Source of the DNA: an uncultured Eubacteriales bacterium
GTDB taxonomy: Bacteria; Bacillota; Clostridia; Lachnospirales; Lachnospiraceae
Reading direction: 5' to 3'
Assembly: GCA_900316755.1 (NCBI GenBank)
Contig: ONED01000026.1
Span: 1-54,553 of the forward strand
DNA: 54,553 nt
Made by a program: the position numbers and the translations under genes. Below the pieces are notes generated by a model. It was not told the origin of the DNA and did not search any database. It was given only the letters and a program-made list of their open reading frames with translations. Positions 8,342 to 17,426 of this stretch are shown piece after piece; position 1 is the stretch's first letter; each line of letters begins with the position of its first letter.

Positions 8342-9478
8342 ATGAAAAGCAGGACGAAGAAACAGAAACGGAATATCGCAATGCTCGGCCATAAACGGAT
8401 TCCCTCACGAGAGGGCGGCGTTGAAATTGTGGTAGAGGAACTCAGTACCCGGATGGTGAAAAGAGGACATGCCGTTACTTGTTATAATAGAAATGGGCAT
8501 CATGTGGGTGGGAAAGAGTTTGATATAAAAAAGCGGAAAACGTATCAGGGAGTACGATTGAAAACGGTTCCCACGATAGATGTGAAAGGGCTGGCGGCTA
8601 TGAGTGCTTCGTTTTTCGCAGCAGTCAGAGCAGCTTTTGGAAAGTATGATGTAGTACACTTCCATGCAGAAGGTCCATGTGCGATGCTTTGGTTGCCAAA
8701 ATTGTTCGGAAAGCGATGCGTCGCGACTATACATGGGTTAGATCATCAGAGAGCAAAGTGGGGAAAACTTGCAAGTACCTACATTATGCTGGGGGAAAAA
8801 TGTGCTGTGAAGTTTGCAGATGAGATTATCGTCCTTAGCGCAGGTGTACAGAGGTATTTTAAAGATACCTATGGCAGGGAGACGCGTTTTATCCCCAATG
8901 GTGTAAATCGACCGGTGAATCAACCGGTAAATCTCATTGCAGAAAAGTATGGGTTGGCAGGAAATGATTATATCCTATTTTTGGGAAGATTGGTTCCGGA
9001 AAAGGGAGTAGGATATCTTGTGGATGCTTACAAACAGGTAGAGACGGATAAAAAACTGGTGATTGCAGGCGGTGCGTCCGATACCGGGGACTTTTTAGAA
9101 GAGCTTAAAGAAATGGCAGAGGGCGATGATCGTATTTTATTTACCGGATTTGTACAGGGGCGGCTCTTGGAAGAATTGTATAGTCACGCATATATCTATG
9201 TGTTGCCTTCGGACTTAGAGGGAATGCCTCTTAGCCTGCTTGAGGCTATGAGTTATGGAAACTGCTGTCTGGTATCGGATATTGCAGAATGTGCGGAGGT
9301 GGTGGAGGATAAAGCGGTTTTATTTCGAAAAAGCGATGTGGCAGATTTGAAGAAAAAGCTGCAGATGCTTTGTGATGAGGAAGAAATGGTGGAATCCTAC
9401 CGGAAGTCTGCAGCAGATTTTGTTTGTCGAAAATACAGTTGGGATGATGTGGTGGAAAGAACGTTGGAACTGTATTAG
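8342..9478 (+). CDS. GT4 family glycosyltransferase
   Basis: The 378-aa GT-B fold enzyme starts with 'NIAMLGHKRIPSREGGVEIVVEELSTRM', the donor/acceptor glycine loop of DUF1972/rhamnosyltransferase-like GT4 proteins. The C-terminal Rossmann half contains 'LFLGRLVPEKGVGYL' (about 215) and the EX7E-type segment 'PSDLEGMPLSLLEAMSYG' (about 290-305). It probably adds the second sugar directly after the priming transferase, which it follows by 4 nt. It is the last gene of this operon, ended by the hairpin at 9491-9536. Confidence 0.88.
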   Translation: MKSRTKKQKRNIAMLGHKRIPSREGGVEIVVEELSTRMVKRGHAVTCYNRNGHHVGGKEFDIKKRKTYQGVRLKTVPTIDVKGLAAMSASFFAAVRAAFGKYDVVHFHAEGPCAMLWLPKLFGKRCVATIHGLDHQRAKWGKLASTYIMLGEKCAVKFADEIIVLSAGVQRYFKDTYGRETRFIPNGVNRPVNQPVNLIAEKYGLAGNDYILFLGRLVPEKGVGYLVDAYKQVETDKKLVIAGGASDTGDFLEELKEMAEGDDRILFTGFVQGRLLEELYSHAYIYVLPSDLEGMPLSLLEAMSYGNCCLVSDIAECAEVVEDKAVLFRKSDVADLKKKLQMLCDEEEMVESYRKSAADFVCRKYSWDDVVERTLELY

Positions 9479-9490
9479 AAAGAGTGAAGG

Positions 9491-9536
9491 AACAGTGTTG
9501 ATGACCGAAATGGTTGTCAATGCTGTTTTTTATTTT
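9491..9536 (+). terminator. Terminator of the first glycan operon
   Basis: An imperfect hairpin with AACAG and TTGA arms on the left (9491-9502), TGACC/GGTTG inside, TCAA and CTGTT on the right, followed by TTTTTTATTTT. The following gap to 9790 holds no supported gene. Confidence 0.75.
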
Positions 9537-9790
9537 GTGGTTGTAGAAAGAAATGGACTGTGATATTATATATTCACGACATCAAGACAGGACACGATTT
9601 CAATCAAATCATTCATGTGTCATGCGGCATCTGAAGATGCATCTGATTTTCGCAGGTGGTTCAGCCTAAGAAATTCAAGTTGATGGAAAAAATAGAAGGA
9701 GGAATGCCTATAATTGTATGAAAATCTCTGTATTTTTATGCTTTTTGCTATCATTATAAATAAAATTGTGTTAAAATAAGGAGGAAACAA

Positions 9791-10453
9791 GATGAATATG
9801 AAAAAAATACGCATTATAATATTGAGATGCAGGCACTTCAAGTAAAGGCCATTAAAAAAAGAGCGAGATATTATCACAGTCAGATAGATATGGAAATCAT
9901 AGAACGAGGAACTCATTATAAGGATTTACCGGATACATATGTTATATTTATCTGTGATTTTGATCCGTTTGGTGAGAAAAAATATTGTTATACGCAGATG
10001 AAAAAGTGCAGAGAATTTCCGAAGGTTGATATGTCTGACGGAGAAAATACTATTTTTCTTAGCACCAAAGGAACAAATGGGGAAGAAGTGCCGGAATCGT
10101 TAGTAAATTTTTTAAAATATGTAGGCGCACCGCTTCGGGAAAGTGAAGAAGATTTTCAAGATGATTTTGTGAAGAAATTACAGGAATCTGTTCACAAAGT
10201 GAAAGCGAGCCGAGAAATGGGGGCGAAGTATATGTCATTTCAGCAAATTATGGAAGATATGACAGAATTAGCCAGAGAAGAGGCTAAGGCAGAAGGAAAA
10301 GCAGAAGGAAGGGCAGAAGGAAGGGCAGAGTTATTAACATGTTTAGTGAAAAAGAAGCTGGATAAGGGCATGTCTGCAGAAGAAATTGCTGGAGTCTTGG
10401 AAGAAGGAGTTGATATCATTGAGGATATCGTAAAAAAATTACAGAGTGAATAA
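9791..10453 (+). pseudogene. 5'-truncated PD-(D/E)XK (Rpn-type) nuclease/transposase
   Basis: The readable part matches the C-terminal two thirds of PD-(D/E)XK nuclease-family transposase proteins (PF12784): 'YNIEMQALQ', 'KRARYYHSQIDMEIIERG', 'YVIFICDFDPFGE', 'IFLSTKGTNGEEVP', and a helical tail with AEGKAEGRAEGRAE repeats (about 10285-10330). About 60-70 N-terminal residues with the first catalytic Asp are missing: the frame closes at a TAA at 9761-9763, and the first in-frame ATG is 9827, which cuts the E-x-Q strand. AGGAGG at 9779-9784 precedes an ATG at 9792, but that ATG leads only to a 17-codon peptide in another frame. It is probably inactive. Confidence 0.7.
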
Positions 10454-10462
10454 AAAAAGCGA

Positions 10463-10484
10463 GGGCAGGTTTTCCTGTCCTTTT
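10463..10484 (+). terminator. Rho-independent terminator
   Basis: GGGCAGG (10463-10469), TTTT loop, CCTGTCC (10474-10480), then TTTT. A compact 7-bp stem (one G-U) directly after the truncated nuclease gene. Confidence 0.8.
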
Positions 10485-10570
10485 GGTGATTTGGGAATGT
10501 AACACGAGAAGTTCGGAAATGTCAGACAATTCCAGAAATATTATAAATATTTAGAAATTTGGCATTTTTC

Positions 10571-10599
10571 TTGTTTCATATAGAGAAAAAAGGTATAAT
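10571..10599 (+). promoter_or_regulatory. Promoter of the main polysaccharide operon
   Basis: TTGTTT (10571-10576), a 17-nt spacer, perfect TATAAT (10594-10599). It lies 46 nt before the first glycosyltransferase gene, just past a terminator, and probably drives the long co-directional run 10646-25057. Confidence 0.8.
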
Positions 10600-10645
10600 G
10601 AAAATGTATATGCATATGGAGCAAGTAGCGTTGGAGTTGTAAATC

Positions 10646-11863
10646 ATGAGAGTTTTGATGATAAATAAGTTTCTGCATCCGAATGGCGGCTCAGAAACAT
10701 ACATATTTAAATTAGGTGAATATTTGGCTTCGCAGGGAAATGAAGTGGAGTATTTCGGAATGGAGCACGATGGAAGATGTGTGGGAAACCGTGTAAACGC
10801 ATATACCGGTGATATGGATTTCCATGGAGGCTCCAAGCTGTCTAAGATTACTTATCCTCTGAAAACGATATACTCATCTGAGGCAAGAAAAAAACTTCGG
10901 CTGGTGCTTGACGATTTCTGTCCGGATGTATGCCATTTGAACAATTTTAATTATCAATTGACGCCAAGTGTGATTCTGGAAATTGTGAAGTGGAGAAAAG
11001 AAACAGGACATACATGTAAAATCCTGTTTACTGCACATGATTATCAGCTGGTGTGTCCGAACCATATGTGTCATAATCCAAATACACACGAAAATTGTGA
11101 AAGATGTTTGTCGGGGCAGTTTGTGAATTGCACGAAAGGAAAATGCATCCATGGTTCTACGGCGAAATCGGCGATAGGTATGCTGGAAGCTTACTTCTGG
11201 AAGCTGAATGGGGTTTACAAGTATATCGATAAGATTATTTGCTGTTCTGAATTCCTGAAAACAAAAATGGATACGAATCCATTGTTCAGAGAGAAAACTA
11301 TTGCGCTCCACAATTTCGTGGAGAGGGTTGAACCTAAGGCAGTCGAGAAAAAAGACTACGTTCTCTATTTTGGCCGATTCTCTGAGGAAAAGGGCATTAA
11401 CACACTGGTGGAAGCTTGCAATTTGCTGCCAGACATCCAGTTTGTGTTTGCTGGCTCTGGTCCGTTGAAAGACAAGGTGAACCAGCTAAAAAATGTAAAG
11501 AATGTTGGATTCCAGACAGGCAAAGCATTGGACACATTAATTCGAGAGGCGAAGTTCTCAATCTGCCCGTCCGAGGTGTATGAGAATTGTCCGTTTTCTG
11601 TGATGGAGAGCCAGCAGAGAGGAACGCCGACCATTGGCACAAATATTGGTGGCATCCCGGAACTGATAACGGATGGAATAGATGGCAGACTGTTTACCAG
11701 CAAGGATTCTAAACAGCTGGCAGCTATCATCAGAGAATTGTGGAATAATCCCGATAAGGTTGAGGAATATGCAAAAGCCTGCCTGAACCTTGAGAGAGAT
11801 GACATTGATTCTTATTACGAGAAGCTCATCCCGATTTATCTGGGGGATGACCGTACAGTGTGA
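10646..11863 (+). CDS. GT4 glycosyltransferase with Cys-rich insert
   Basis: The 405-aa GT-B enzyme opens with 'NKFLHPNGGSETYIFKLGEYL' (glycine loop). The mid-region 'CPNHMCHNPNTHENCERCL' and 'CTKGKCIHGS' (about 132-172) has clustered Cys/His residues that could bind metal; similar inserts occur in a GT4 subgroup. The C-terminal half has 'YFGRFSEEKGINTLVEA' and 'CPSEVYENCPFSVMESQQRG' (about 310-330), with the EX7E acid pair. ATG 10646 has GGAG at 10631-10634. It heads the main polysaccharide operon; donor sugar and linkage are unknown. Confidence 0.85.
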   Translation: MRVLMINKFLHPNGGSETYIFKLGEYLASQGNEVEYFGMEHDGRCVGNRVNAYTGDMDFHGGSKLSKITYPLKTIYSSEARKKLRLVLDDFCPDVCHLNNFNYQLTPSVILEIVKWRKETGHTCKILFTAHDYQLVCPNHMCHNPNTHENCERCLSGQFVNCTKGKCIHGSTAKSAIGMLEAYFWKLNGVYKYIDKIICCSEFLKTKMDTNPLFREKTIALHNFVERVEPKAVEKKDYVLYFGRFSEEKGINTLVEACNLLPDIQFVFAGSGPLKDKVNQLKNVKNVGFQTGKALDTLIREAKFSICPSEVYENCPFSVMESQQRGTPTIGTNIGGIPELITDGIDGRLFTSKDSKQLAAIIRELWNNPDKVEEYAKACLNLERDDIDSYYEKLIPIYLGDDRTV

Positions 11864-11939
11864 GTGCTTATACAAGGAGCATACACACTTTGGTGTTATA
11901 TTTCTCTGAAGAAGAAATCGATAGGAAAAGGGCGTATGG

Positions 11940-12953
11940 ATGGAAAGAAAACATAACAATTTAAATCGAATTATACATCGCACTGTAGAAGAGTTGAATT
12001 CAACGCTCAAAATCTTATGCGAAACATCGATAACAAACTTCACAAAAATAATATCTGCAAAGATATTAAATTATAAACTTAATAGATCTGGAAATCCTGA
12101 AAATAAAAATGATATTAAATGTTTAATGCGCAAACATGGCATTCTAATGCGATATTTTGAAAAACGGTACAGAAATTTTATAGGATCATACAGATTTGAT
12201 GGGAAGAGTATACCGGAAGACTCAAATTTCAAAAATAAAATATGGGTTTGCTGGTGGCAAGGAATTGATAATGCACCAGATATAGTGAAAAAATGTGTTC
12301 ATTCGATACGTGTCAATGCGATGCCATATGAAGTTATTGTATTGGATGACACCAACTATAGAAATTATGTAAATGTTCCGGATTGGATGGAATTGAAAAG
12401 AAGTCAAGGAATTATAACTCGTACACATTTTTCTGATTTTTTGAGACTTGAATTGCTCGCAGAACACGGGGGGATTTGGCTCGATTCAACCTTCTTTGCC
12501 AATAATTTTAATGTTGAAGAAATAATTAAATTGCCAGTCTGGTCAATAAAAAGACCAGGATACGCCCATCTTTCTATTGCTTGTGGTAGATTTGCAAATT
12601 ATTCTTTTGGGTGTGATTTTGAAAATAGAAAAGTATTTGCGATTATCAGAGATTATTTATTGGAATATTGGAAGACAAATGATAGCATGATTGACTATCT
12701 GTTTTTAGATTATCTGATTGAGTTGGCTCTACGGCACAATAGCTATCTCAAAAAAATGTTTAATGATATCCCTGATAACAATCCAGAATGTGACGAGCTT
12801 CAGAAGATTCTTGGAAAAGAGTACAGTGAAAAGAAATGGAAAGAACTTACAGAAGACACACAGTTATTTAAATTAAGTTGGAAGCAGAGCTATCCAATGA
12901 AGGTAAATGGCCAAGATACTTTTTATGGAAAGATGATAAACAACAATCTTTAA
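11940..12953 (+). CDS. Capsular polysaccharide synthesis (Caps_synth/GT32-like) enzyme
   Basis: The 337-aa protein matches the capsular polysaccharide synthesis family (PF05704): 'KIWVCWWQGIDNAPDIVKKC' near residue 100, then 'YEVIVLDDTNYRNYV' and the DXD-like core 'TRTHFSDFLRLELLAEHGGI' followed by WLDSTFF (about 160-185), where Asp residues would bind the metal and sugar nucleotide. The base composition is AT-rich, unlike the gene that follows. The start at ATG 11940 overlaps an ATG at 11936 whose frame closes after six codons. It probably transfers one sugar of the repeat unit. Confidence 0.82.
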   Translation: MERKHNNLNRIIHRTVEELNSTLKILCETSITNFTKIISAKILNYKLNRSGNPENKNDIKCLMRKHGILMRYFEKRYRNFIGSYRFDGKSIPEDSNFKNKIWVCWWQGIDNAPDIVKKCVHSIRVNAMPYEVIVLDDTNYRNYVNVPDWMELKRSQGIITRTHFSDFLRLELLAEHGGIWLDSTFFANNFNVEEIIKLPVWSIKRPGYAHLSIACGRFANYSFGCDFENRKVFAIIRDYLLEYWKTNDSMIDYLFLDYLIELALRHNSYLKKMFNDIPDNNPECDELQKILGKEYSEKKWKELTEDTQLFKLSWKQSYPMKVNGQDTFYGKMINNNL

Positions 12954-12975
12954 GGAATATAGGAGATAAGAACGA

Positions 12976-14163
12976 ATGTCTAATAATAGCGAAAAGAAAT
13001 TGAATGGTACGGTCATCGTCACTTACCGCTGCAACGCTCGTTGCTCCATGTGCAACCGTTATAAAGCACCTTCCAGGCCGGAAGAAGAAATCAGCATTGA
13101 GACCATCAAGAAGTTGCCGAAGATGTACTTTACAAACATCACTGGCGGCGAACCTTTTATCCGTTCTGACCTGAAGGAGATTGTGCACGAGCTGTACAAG
13201 AAGTCTGATCGTATCGTTATTTCCACCAACGGCTTCTTCACAGATCGTATCGTTGATCTGTGCAAAGAATTCCCGCAGATCGGTATCCGTATTTCCATCG
13301 AGGGTCTGGAACAGATTAACAATGAGATCCGTGGTCTGCAGAATGGCTACCAGCGTGGCTATGGCACACTGAAGAAGCTGCGTGAGATGGGTATGAAGGA
13401 TGTCGGTTTCGGTATGACCGTCCAGGACAAAAATGCTCCAGATTTGGTCCCTCTGTATAAGATTTCCAACGAGATGGGAATGGAGTTTGCGACTGCTTCT
13501 CTGCACAACAGCTTCTACTTTGTTGAGGCAAAGAACATTATCCACGACCGCCCTATGGTTGCTAAGAATTTCGAGAATCTGATCAATGAGTTGCTCCGCA
13601 GCAACAGCCCGAAGAAGTGGTTCCGTGCTTACTTTAACCACGGACTGATTAGCTACATCTACGGTCAGAAGCGTCTGCTTCCCTGCGATATGAGTTTCGA
13701 TACTTTCTTCATCGATCCGTATGGCGATGTTATGCCTTGCAACGGTACCAAGGATAAGGAAGTCATGGGCAACATGAACACTCAGAGCTGGGACGAGCTT
13801 TGGAACAGCCCGCAGGCTGAAGAAGTCCGCAAGAAGGTTCGCTGCTGCGACCGTGATTGCTGGATGATCGGCTCTGTTTCTCCGGCTATGCACAAGTACA
13901 TCTGGAAGCCTGCTACCTGGGTTCTGGTACATAAGTTCAAGGCATTGTTCACCAAGCATCCGTATTCTATGTATGAGCTGAGGATTTGCCGTGATTACCG
14001 TGATGGAAAGATTACTAAAGAGGAGCTCGACAAGTGTAGCACCTGCGATATGAACTGTGTGATTAATAATGGCCTGAGTGAAGCATCCAAGGAGCAGTTG
14101 AAGCACAAGACCGGCGAGGAAATTGTGGATGCTGATATCGCACAGCAGATGGAGAATAAATAA
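12976..14163 (+). CDS. Radical SAM/SPASM protein of the glycan locus
   Basis: The 395-aa protein has the radical SAM cluster motif Cx3Cx2C (C19, C23, C26 in 'YRCNARCSMC'), the GGEP strand ('NITGGEPFIRSD') and 'ISTNGFF'. The C-terminal half carries SPASM-type auxiliary cysteines ('LPCDMSFDTFFIDPYGDVMP', CNGT, 'RCCDRDCW', 'CSTCDMNC'). It should reductively cleave SAM and use extra Fe-S clusters; the substrate cannot be read from sequence. The codons are strikingly different from neighbours (CGT, CTG, AAC, GGC, TTC frequent), pointing to separate acquisition or high expression. A long antisense frame here is a consequence of that composition. Its setting suggests sugar or lipid-linked intermediate modification, which is inference. 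Confidence 0.85.
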   Translation: MSNNSEKKLNGTVIVTYRCNARCSMCNRYKAPSRPEEEISIETIKKLPKMYFTNITGGEPFIRSDLKEIVHELYKKSDRIVISTNGFFTDRIVDLCKEFPQIGIRISIEGLEQINNEIRGLQNGYQRGYGTLKKLREMGMKDVGFGMTVQDKNAPDLVPLYKISNEMGMEFATASLHNSFYFVEAKNIIHDRPMVAKNFENLINELLRSNSPKKWFRAYFNHGLISYIYGQKRLLPCDMSFDTFFIDPYGDVMPCNGTKDKEVMGNMNTQSWDELWNSPQAEEVRKKVRCCDRDCWMIGSVSPAMHKYIWKPATWVLVHKFKALFTKHPYSMYELRICRDYRDGKITKEELDKCSTCDMNCVINNGLSEASKEQLKHKTGEEIVDADIAQQMENK

Positions 14164-15134
14164 TGAGTGAAAAGGCAGTGGTAAGAACAAGAGAAAAATG
14201 TGTTGATGATGTAAAAGTTATCGCCTGCATACTAGTCGTATTGGGACATTTCTTTCAGAGTGTGACGAAGGCGAATATTCTGCCGGAAAACGACTTGTAT
14301 AAGTGGTTCAATACGACAATCTATTATTTCCATGTACTGCTGCTTTTTATCTGTAGCGGATATTTTTATCAGAAGTATAGCAAGGTGAATGATTTCAAAA
14401 GCTGGAAAAAGAATGTGGCAAAGAAAGCACTGGCGCTTGGTGTGCCGTATGTGACTTTCTCGACAGCAACATGGGTGTTGAAAACAGTATTCTCCGGTAG
14501 TGTGAATGACCAGATTGGTGGATTGGGGGACACATTGCTTTTACATCCACTTCTCCGTATTGGTATTTGTATGCATTGCTCTTCGTCTTCCTGGTCACAC
14601 CGACTTTTGCTACTGTAGGTTTAGCAGTCGCAGTAGTGGCGAAGGTCTTTGTTTTAACGGGGGGACAGGAATATATGCTGTATCAACCGTTCTCACGAAC
14701 GAGATTTGGTTTGTGCTGGGAATGAGTGTTTGTGTATTTAATGTGTAGCTACGAGGAAGGAAACTGCAAGGAACAGTAATTGGTTTATTGTTCCTTGGGC
14801 TGAGCATAGCTGTGTATATGGCCGATGTTCAGAGTCTGGCTGTGGCATTTCCACTAGGCTTGCTGTCTTGTGCAGCAGTGATTCTATTGATAGGTGACTA
14901 TGAAAGAAAAACTGGAAAAATCATGAACTTCTTGCAAAGTACACCATGCCGATTTTCCTGATGCACACATTGTTTGTAGCAACTTTGAGATCTGTTCTGA
15001 TGAAGACTGGCGTTACAAATGCTGTGATTCATGTGGCATTAGGACTTGAAATCAGCTTTGCAGGACCAATTATTGCGGCATGGTCTATGAAAAAAAGTGG
15101 TTGGAGTTCTTTGTGTATTCGAAGATTGATTTAG
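14163..15134 (+). pseudogene. Acyltransferase 3 family gene, multiply disrupted
   Basis: The intact start (151 codons) has 'DVKVIACILVVLGHFFQS' with the conserved His of membrane acyltransferases (PF01757) and several hydrophobic helices. The rest of the family is present but in shifting frames: 'SPYWYLYALLFVFLVTPTF' after a probable 1-nt loss near 14549; 'GIYAVSTVLTNEIWFVLGM' after a slip in a G6 run at 14659-14664; an in-frame TAG at 14746-14748; 'KYTMPIFLMHTLFVA' after a shift near 14930; and a possible further shift near 15090. With four or more lesions it cannot yield a full protein. It would have acetylated a surface sugar or lipid carrier. Confidence 0.85.
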
Positions 15135-15149
15135 GAAAGGACGAAAAAT

Positions 15150-16187
15150 ATGGCCGAAAGATTAGTTAGCGTTGTGTTGCCAATATATAACGTTGAGAAA
15201 TATTTGGATAGATCTATTAAAAGTATCGTTGAACAGACCTATAAAAATATAGAGATAATATTAGTTGATGATGGTTCACCTGACAAATGTCCACAAATTT
15301 GTGACAAATGGCAAAACCTGGATTTTAGGGTGAAAGTGATTCATCAAGATAATGCTGGATTAGGTATGGCTCGAAATACAGGAATTGAGAATGCAACCGG
15401 GGAGTATATATGCTTCTTTGACAGCGATGACTATTTAAATCCAAATCTTATTGCAGAATGTGTGGATAAGATGACGCATAATAAAGCGGATTTTGCCGTT
15501 TATGGATTTTGTGATGTTACAGAAGATGAGCAACTCTTATGTGAGTATTTACCGACCGCGAGTAAAACTATATTTAGTGGAAATGAGGTACAGCAATGTT
15601 TTGTGAAGCATATTCTGTCACCTTACAAATATAACGGAGAATGTTGGAATTTAAAGATTAGTGCGTGGAATGGTATGTATGCAATGTCCATGATAAGAAA
15701 TAGCGGTTTTAGGTTTGTATCTGAACGTGAGATAATTTCAGAAGATGTATATTCACTATTGTATCTCTATTCAAAGATGAATAGAGTAGTGATCATCAGC
15801 GAAATTTTATATTATCATCGTGTGAATTCAAAGTCATTGACACATGTATATCGAAAGGATAGAGTAGAAAAACTCAATTATTTATACTCTCGGTTGAACG
15901 AGTTGTGTGAGAAATGTCATTATGACAGCGAAATTAAACGCTTGGTGGCGAATCCTTACATAAATGGAATGATTGGCGCGATGAAAATGATGGCTGATTC
16001 AGAGGATCTGACTAATAAAGAGTGTAAGAAAGTTCTTGCAATTACTTTGAATGATGCGGTATTCCAAAGCGCTCTTAGAAAAGTCGACTTAGCAAGTGAA
16101 AAGATAACGAGACGAATTTTAATTATAGTATTCAAGGCAAAATTAGTTGGAGTAAGTTGTTTTTTGCTTAGAATTCGTCGGAAATAA
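15150..16187 (+). CDS. GT2 family glycosyltransferase
   Basis: The 345-aa GT-A enzyme has 'VSVVLPIYNVEKYLDRSIKS' at the N-terminus, 'VDDGSPDKCPQICDKW' near residue 40, 'GLGMARNTGIENATGEYICF' and the metal-binding FDSDD (about 90). A second block 'ISEDVYSLLYLYS' supplies a plausible catalytic acid region. The C-terminus is basic and probably membrane-proximal. The start follows the pseudogene by 15 nt with GGAAAGGA upstream. It probably adds a sugar of the repeat unit on the cytoplasmic face. Confidence 0.9.
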   Translation: MAERLVSVVLPIYNVEKYLDRSIKSIVEQTYKNIEIILVDDGSPDKCPQICDKWQNLDFRVKVIHQDNAGLGMARNTGIENATGEYICFFDSDDYLNPNLIAECVDKMTHNKADFAVYGFCDVTEDEQLLCEYLPTASKTIFSGNEVQQCFVKHILSPYKYNGECWNLKISAWNGMYAMSMIRNSGFRFVSEREIISEDVYSLLYLYSKMNRVVIISEILYYHRVNSKSLTHVYRKDRVEKLNYLYSRLNELCEKCHYDSEIKRLVANPYINGMIGAMKMMADSEDLTNKECKKVLAITLNDAVFQSALRKVDLASEKITRRILIIVFKAKLVGVSCFLLRIRRK

Positions 16188-16205
16188 TAAGGATAAGGAG
16201 CGGTA

Positions 16206-17396
16206 ATGTCGAGTATGCGAATAAGAGTAAGTACGATTGTTTACTTCCTAATATTTGTTGTGACTTTTTTAACACTACCATATTTGGAAAATTATAATAC
16301 AATTAAATATGTTTTTTTACTGTTGGATGGGGTATATTGCATTAGATATATAAAAGCGATTTTTAGTGAAAAAAAGTTTTTGATAATTAATGTGTTAGTT
16401 ACCGCCACTACGATATGGGTAATAGGCTCTGCCGCTTTTTTAAATGGAAACGTCGAAAGAAACACATTTTTGGCAGCAATTGTATATTATGGCGCACTGC
16501 TCGAAATGGTATATATTATTGAAATTTCTATTATAAAAGATGACTTCAATAGATTTTTAAAGATTATTCTAATTTTACTTGGAATAGCAGTAGCAATTGT
16601 TGATACACAGGTTATTGTCGAGTCATTTTTAGGAATGGGGCACGATTTCAAAACTTATATATTTGGTATAAAATTTAATGTTGGTATTCTAAATGTCCAA
16701 TACATTATTTTCTATTGGATGTATATGGAAAGATTTAAGAAACTTAAAAGGAGCAGGATTATAGTATTAGCCTTGTTGGAGATTATAGTATCTTGGTTGG
16801 CGTACACTTCAACCCTTGTGATTATTGGCGTAATACTACTGCTTGGATCTATTTTTGAAGATAAAATTAAAAAAGTTATAACGAATCCTATCTTTTTTGC
16901 AGTCATATACATATTGAGTGCTACTTTTATCTATTGGTATCCAATTTTACTGAAAAGCGGACCTATTGTAGAACTATCAAATTATATGGGAGAAAATATA
17001 TCAAATATGTCTGGCAGAGCTACTGTATTTAAGATGATTCCGATAATTTGTTTGAGCCATTTATGGACGGGATATGGATATGGAACATCGTATGAGGTAA
17101 TCTGGGGAAGGATAAGGGTAGCAGATGCACAGAATGGATTCTGGGAACTGATGGTTAATATTGGATTGATTGGAGCGTTGCTGTACACAGGGATACTTGC
17201 TTTACCTTATTTTCAGACTAGAAAAAAGAGAGAAACCTTTCCACTATATTTTTATATAACAATTATCGTCCTGTTGGCTTGTGTAGAAGTGCCGTATGGC
17301 AATTCATTACTATTTTTTGCTTTTATAGCAATGTATATTAATCAAGATAAATGTTATGAGTTAGAGACTGAAAAATCTGGTATAATGAGCCAATAA
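16206..17396 (+). CDS. Wzy-type polysaccharide polymerase
   Basis: The 396-aa protein is almost wholly hydrophobic with about ten membrane segments. A large loop near residues 255-310 contains 'WTGYGYGTSYEVIW' and 'DAQNGFWELMVNIGLIGALL', which resembles the O-antigen ligase/polymerase signature (PF04932), where the loop faces outside. It is the only polymerase candidate in the locus and pairs with the flippase at 21319. It would join repeat units on the outer face of the membrane. Sequence conservation in this family is low, so the call rests on topology, loop motif and context. Confidence 0.8.
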   Translation: MSSMRIRVSTIVYFLIFVVTFLTLPYLENYNTIKYVFLLLDGVYCIRYIKAIFSEKKFLIINVLVTATTIWVIGSAAFLNGNVERNTFLAAIVYYGALLEMVYIIEISIIKDDFNRFLKIILILLGIAVAIVDTQVIVESFLGMGHDFKTYIFGIKFNVGILNVQYIIFYWMYMERFKKLKRSRIIVLALLEIIVSWLAYTSTLVIIGVILLLGSIFEDKIKKVITNPIFFAVIYILSATFIYWYPILLKSGPIVELSNYMGENISNMSGRATVFKMIPIICLSHLWTGYGYGTSYEVIWGRIRVADAQNGFWELMVNIGLIGALLYTGILALPYFQTRKKRETFPLYFYITIIVLLACVEVPYGNSLLFFAFIAMYINQDKCYELETEKSGIMSQ

Positions 17397-17426
17397 TGGA
17401 TGAGCATTTGAAGAGAGGGAAAAGCG

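Noticed and set aside
10280-10335. Short tandem GCAGAAGGA-type repeats as a CRISPR or minisatellite
   Set aside because: They encode the AEGKAEGR repeat typical of the tail of PD-(D/E)XK transposase-like proteins.
12868-14190. A 440-codon open frame on the minus strand opposite the radical SAM gene
   Set aside because: The plus strand carries all radical SAM and SPASM motifs. The minus frame has no recognisable domain and is explained by the biased codon use of the real gene.
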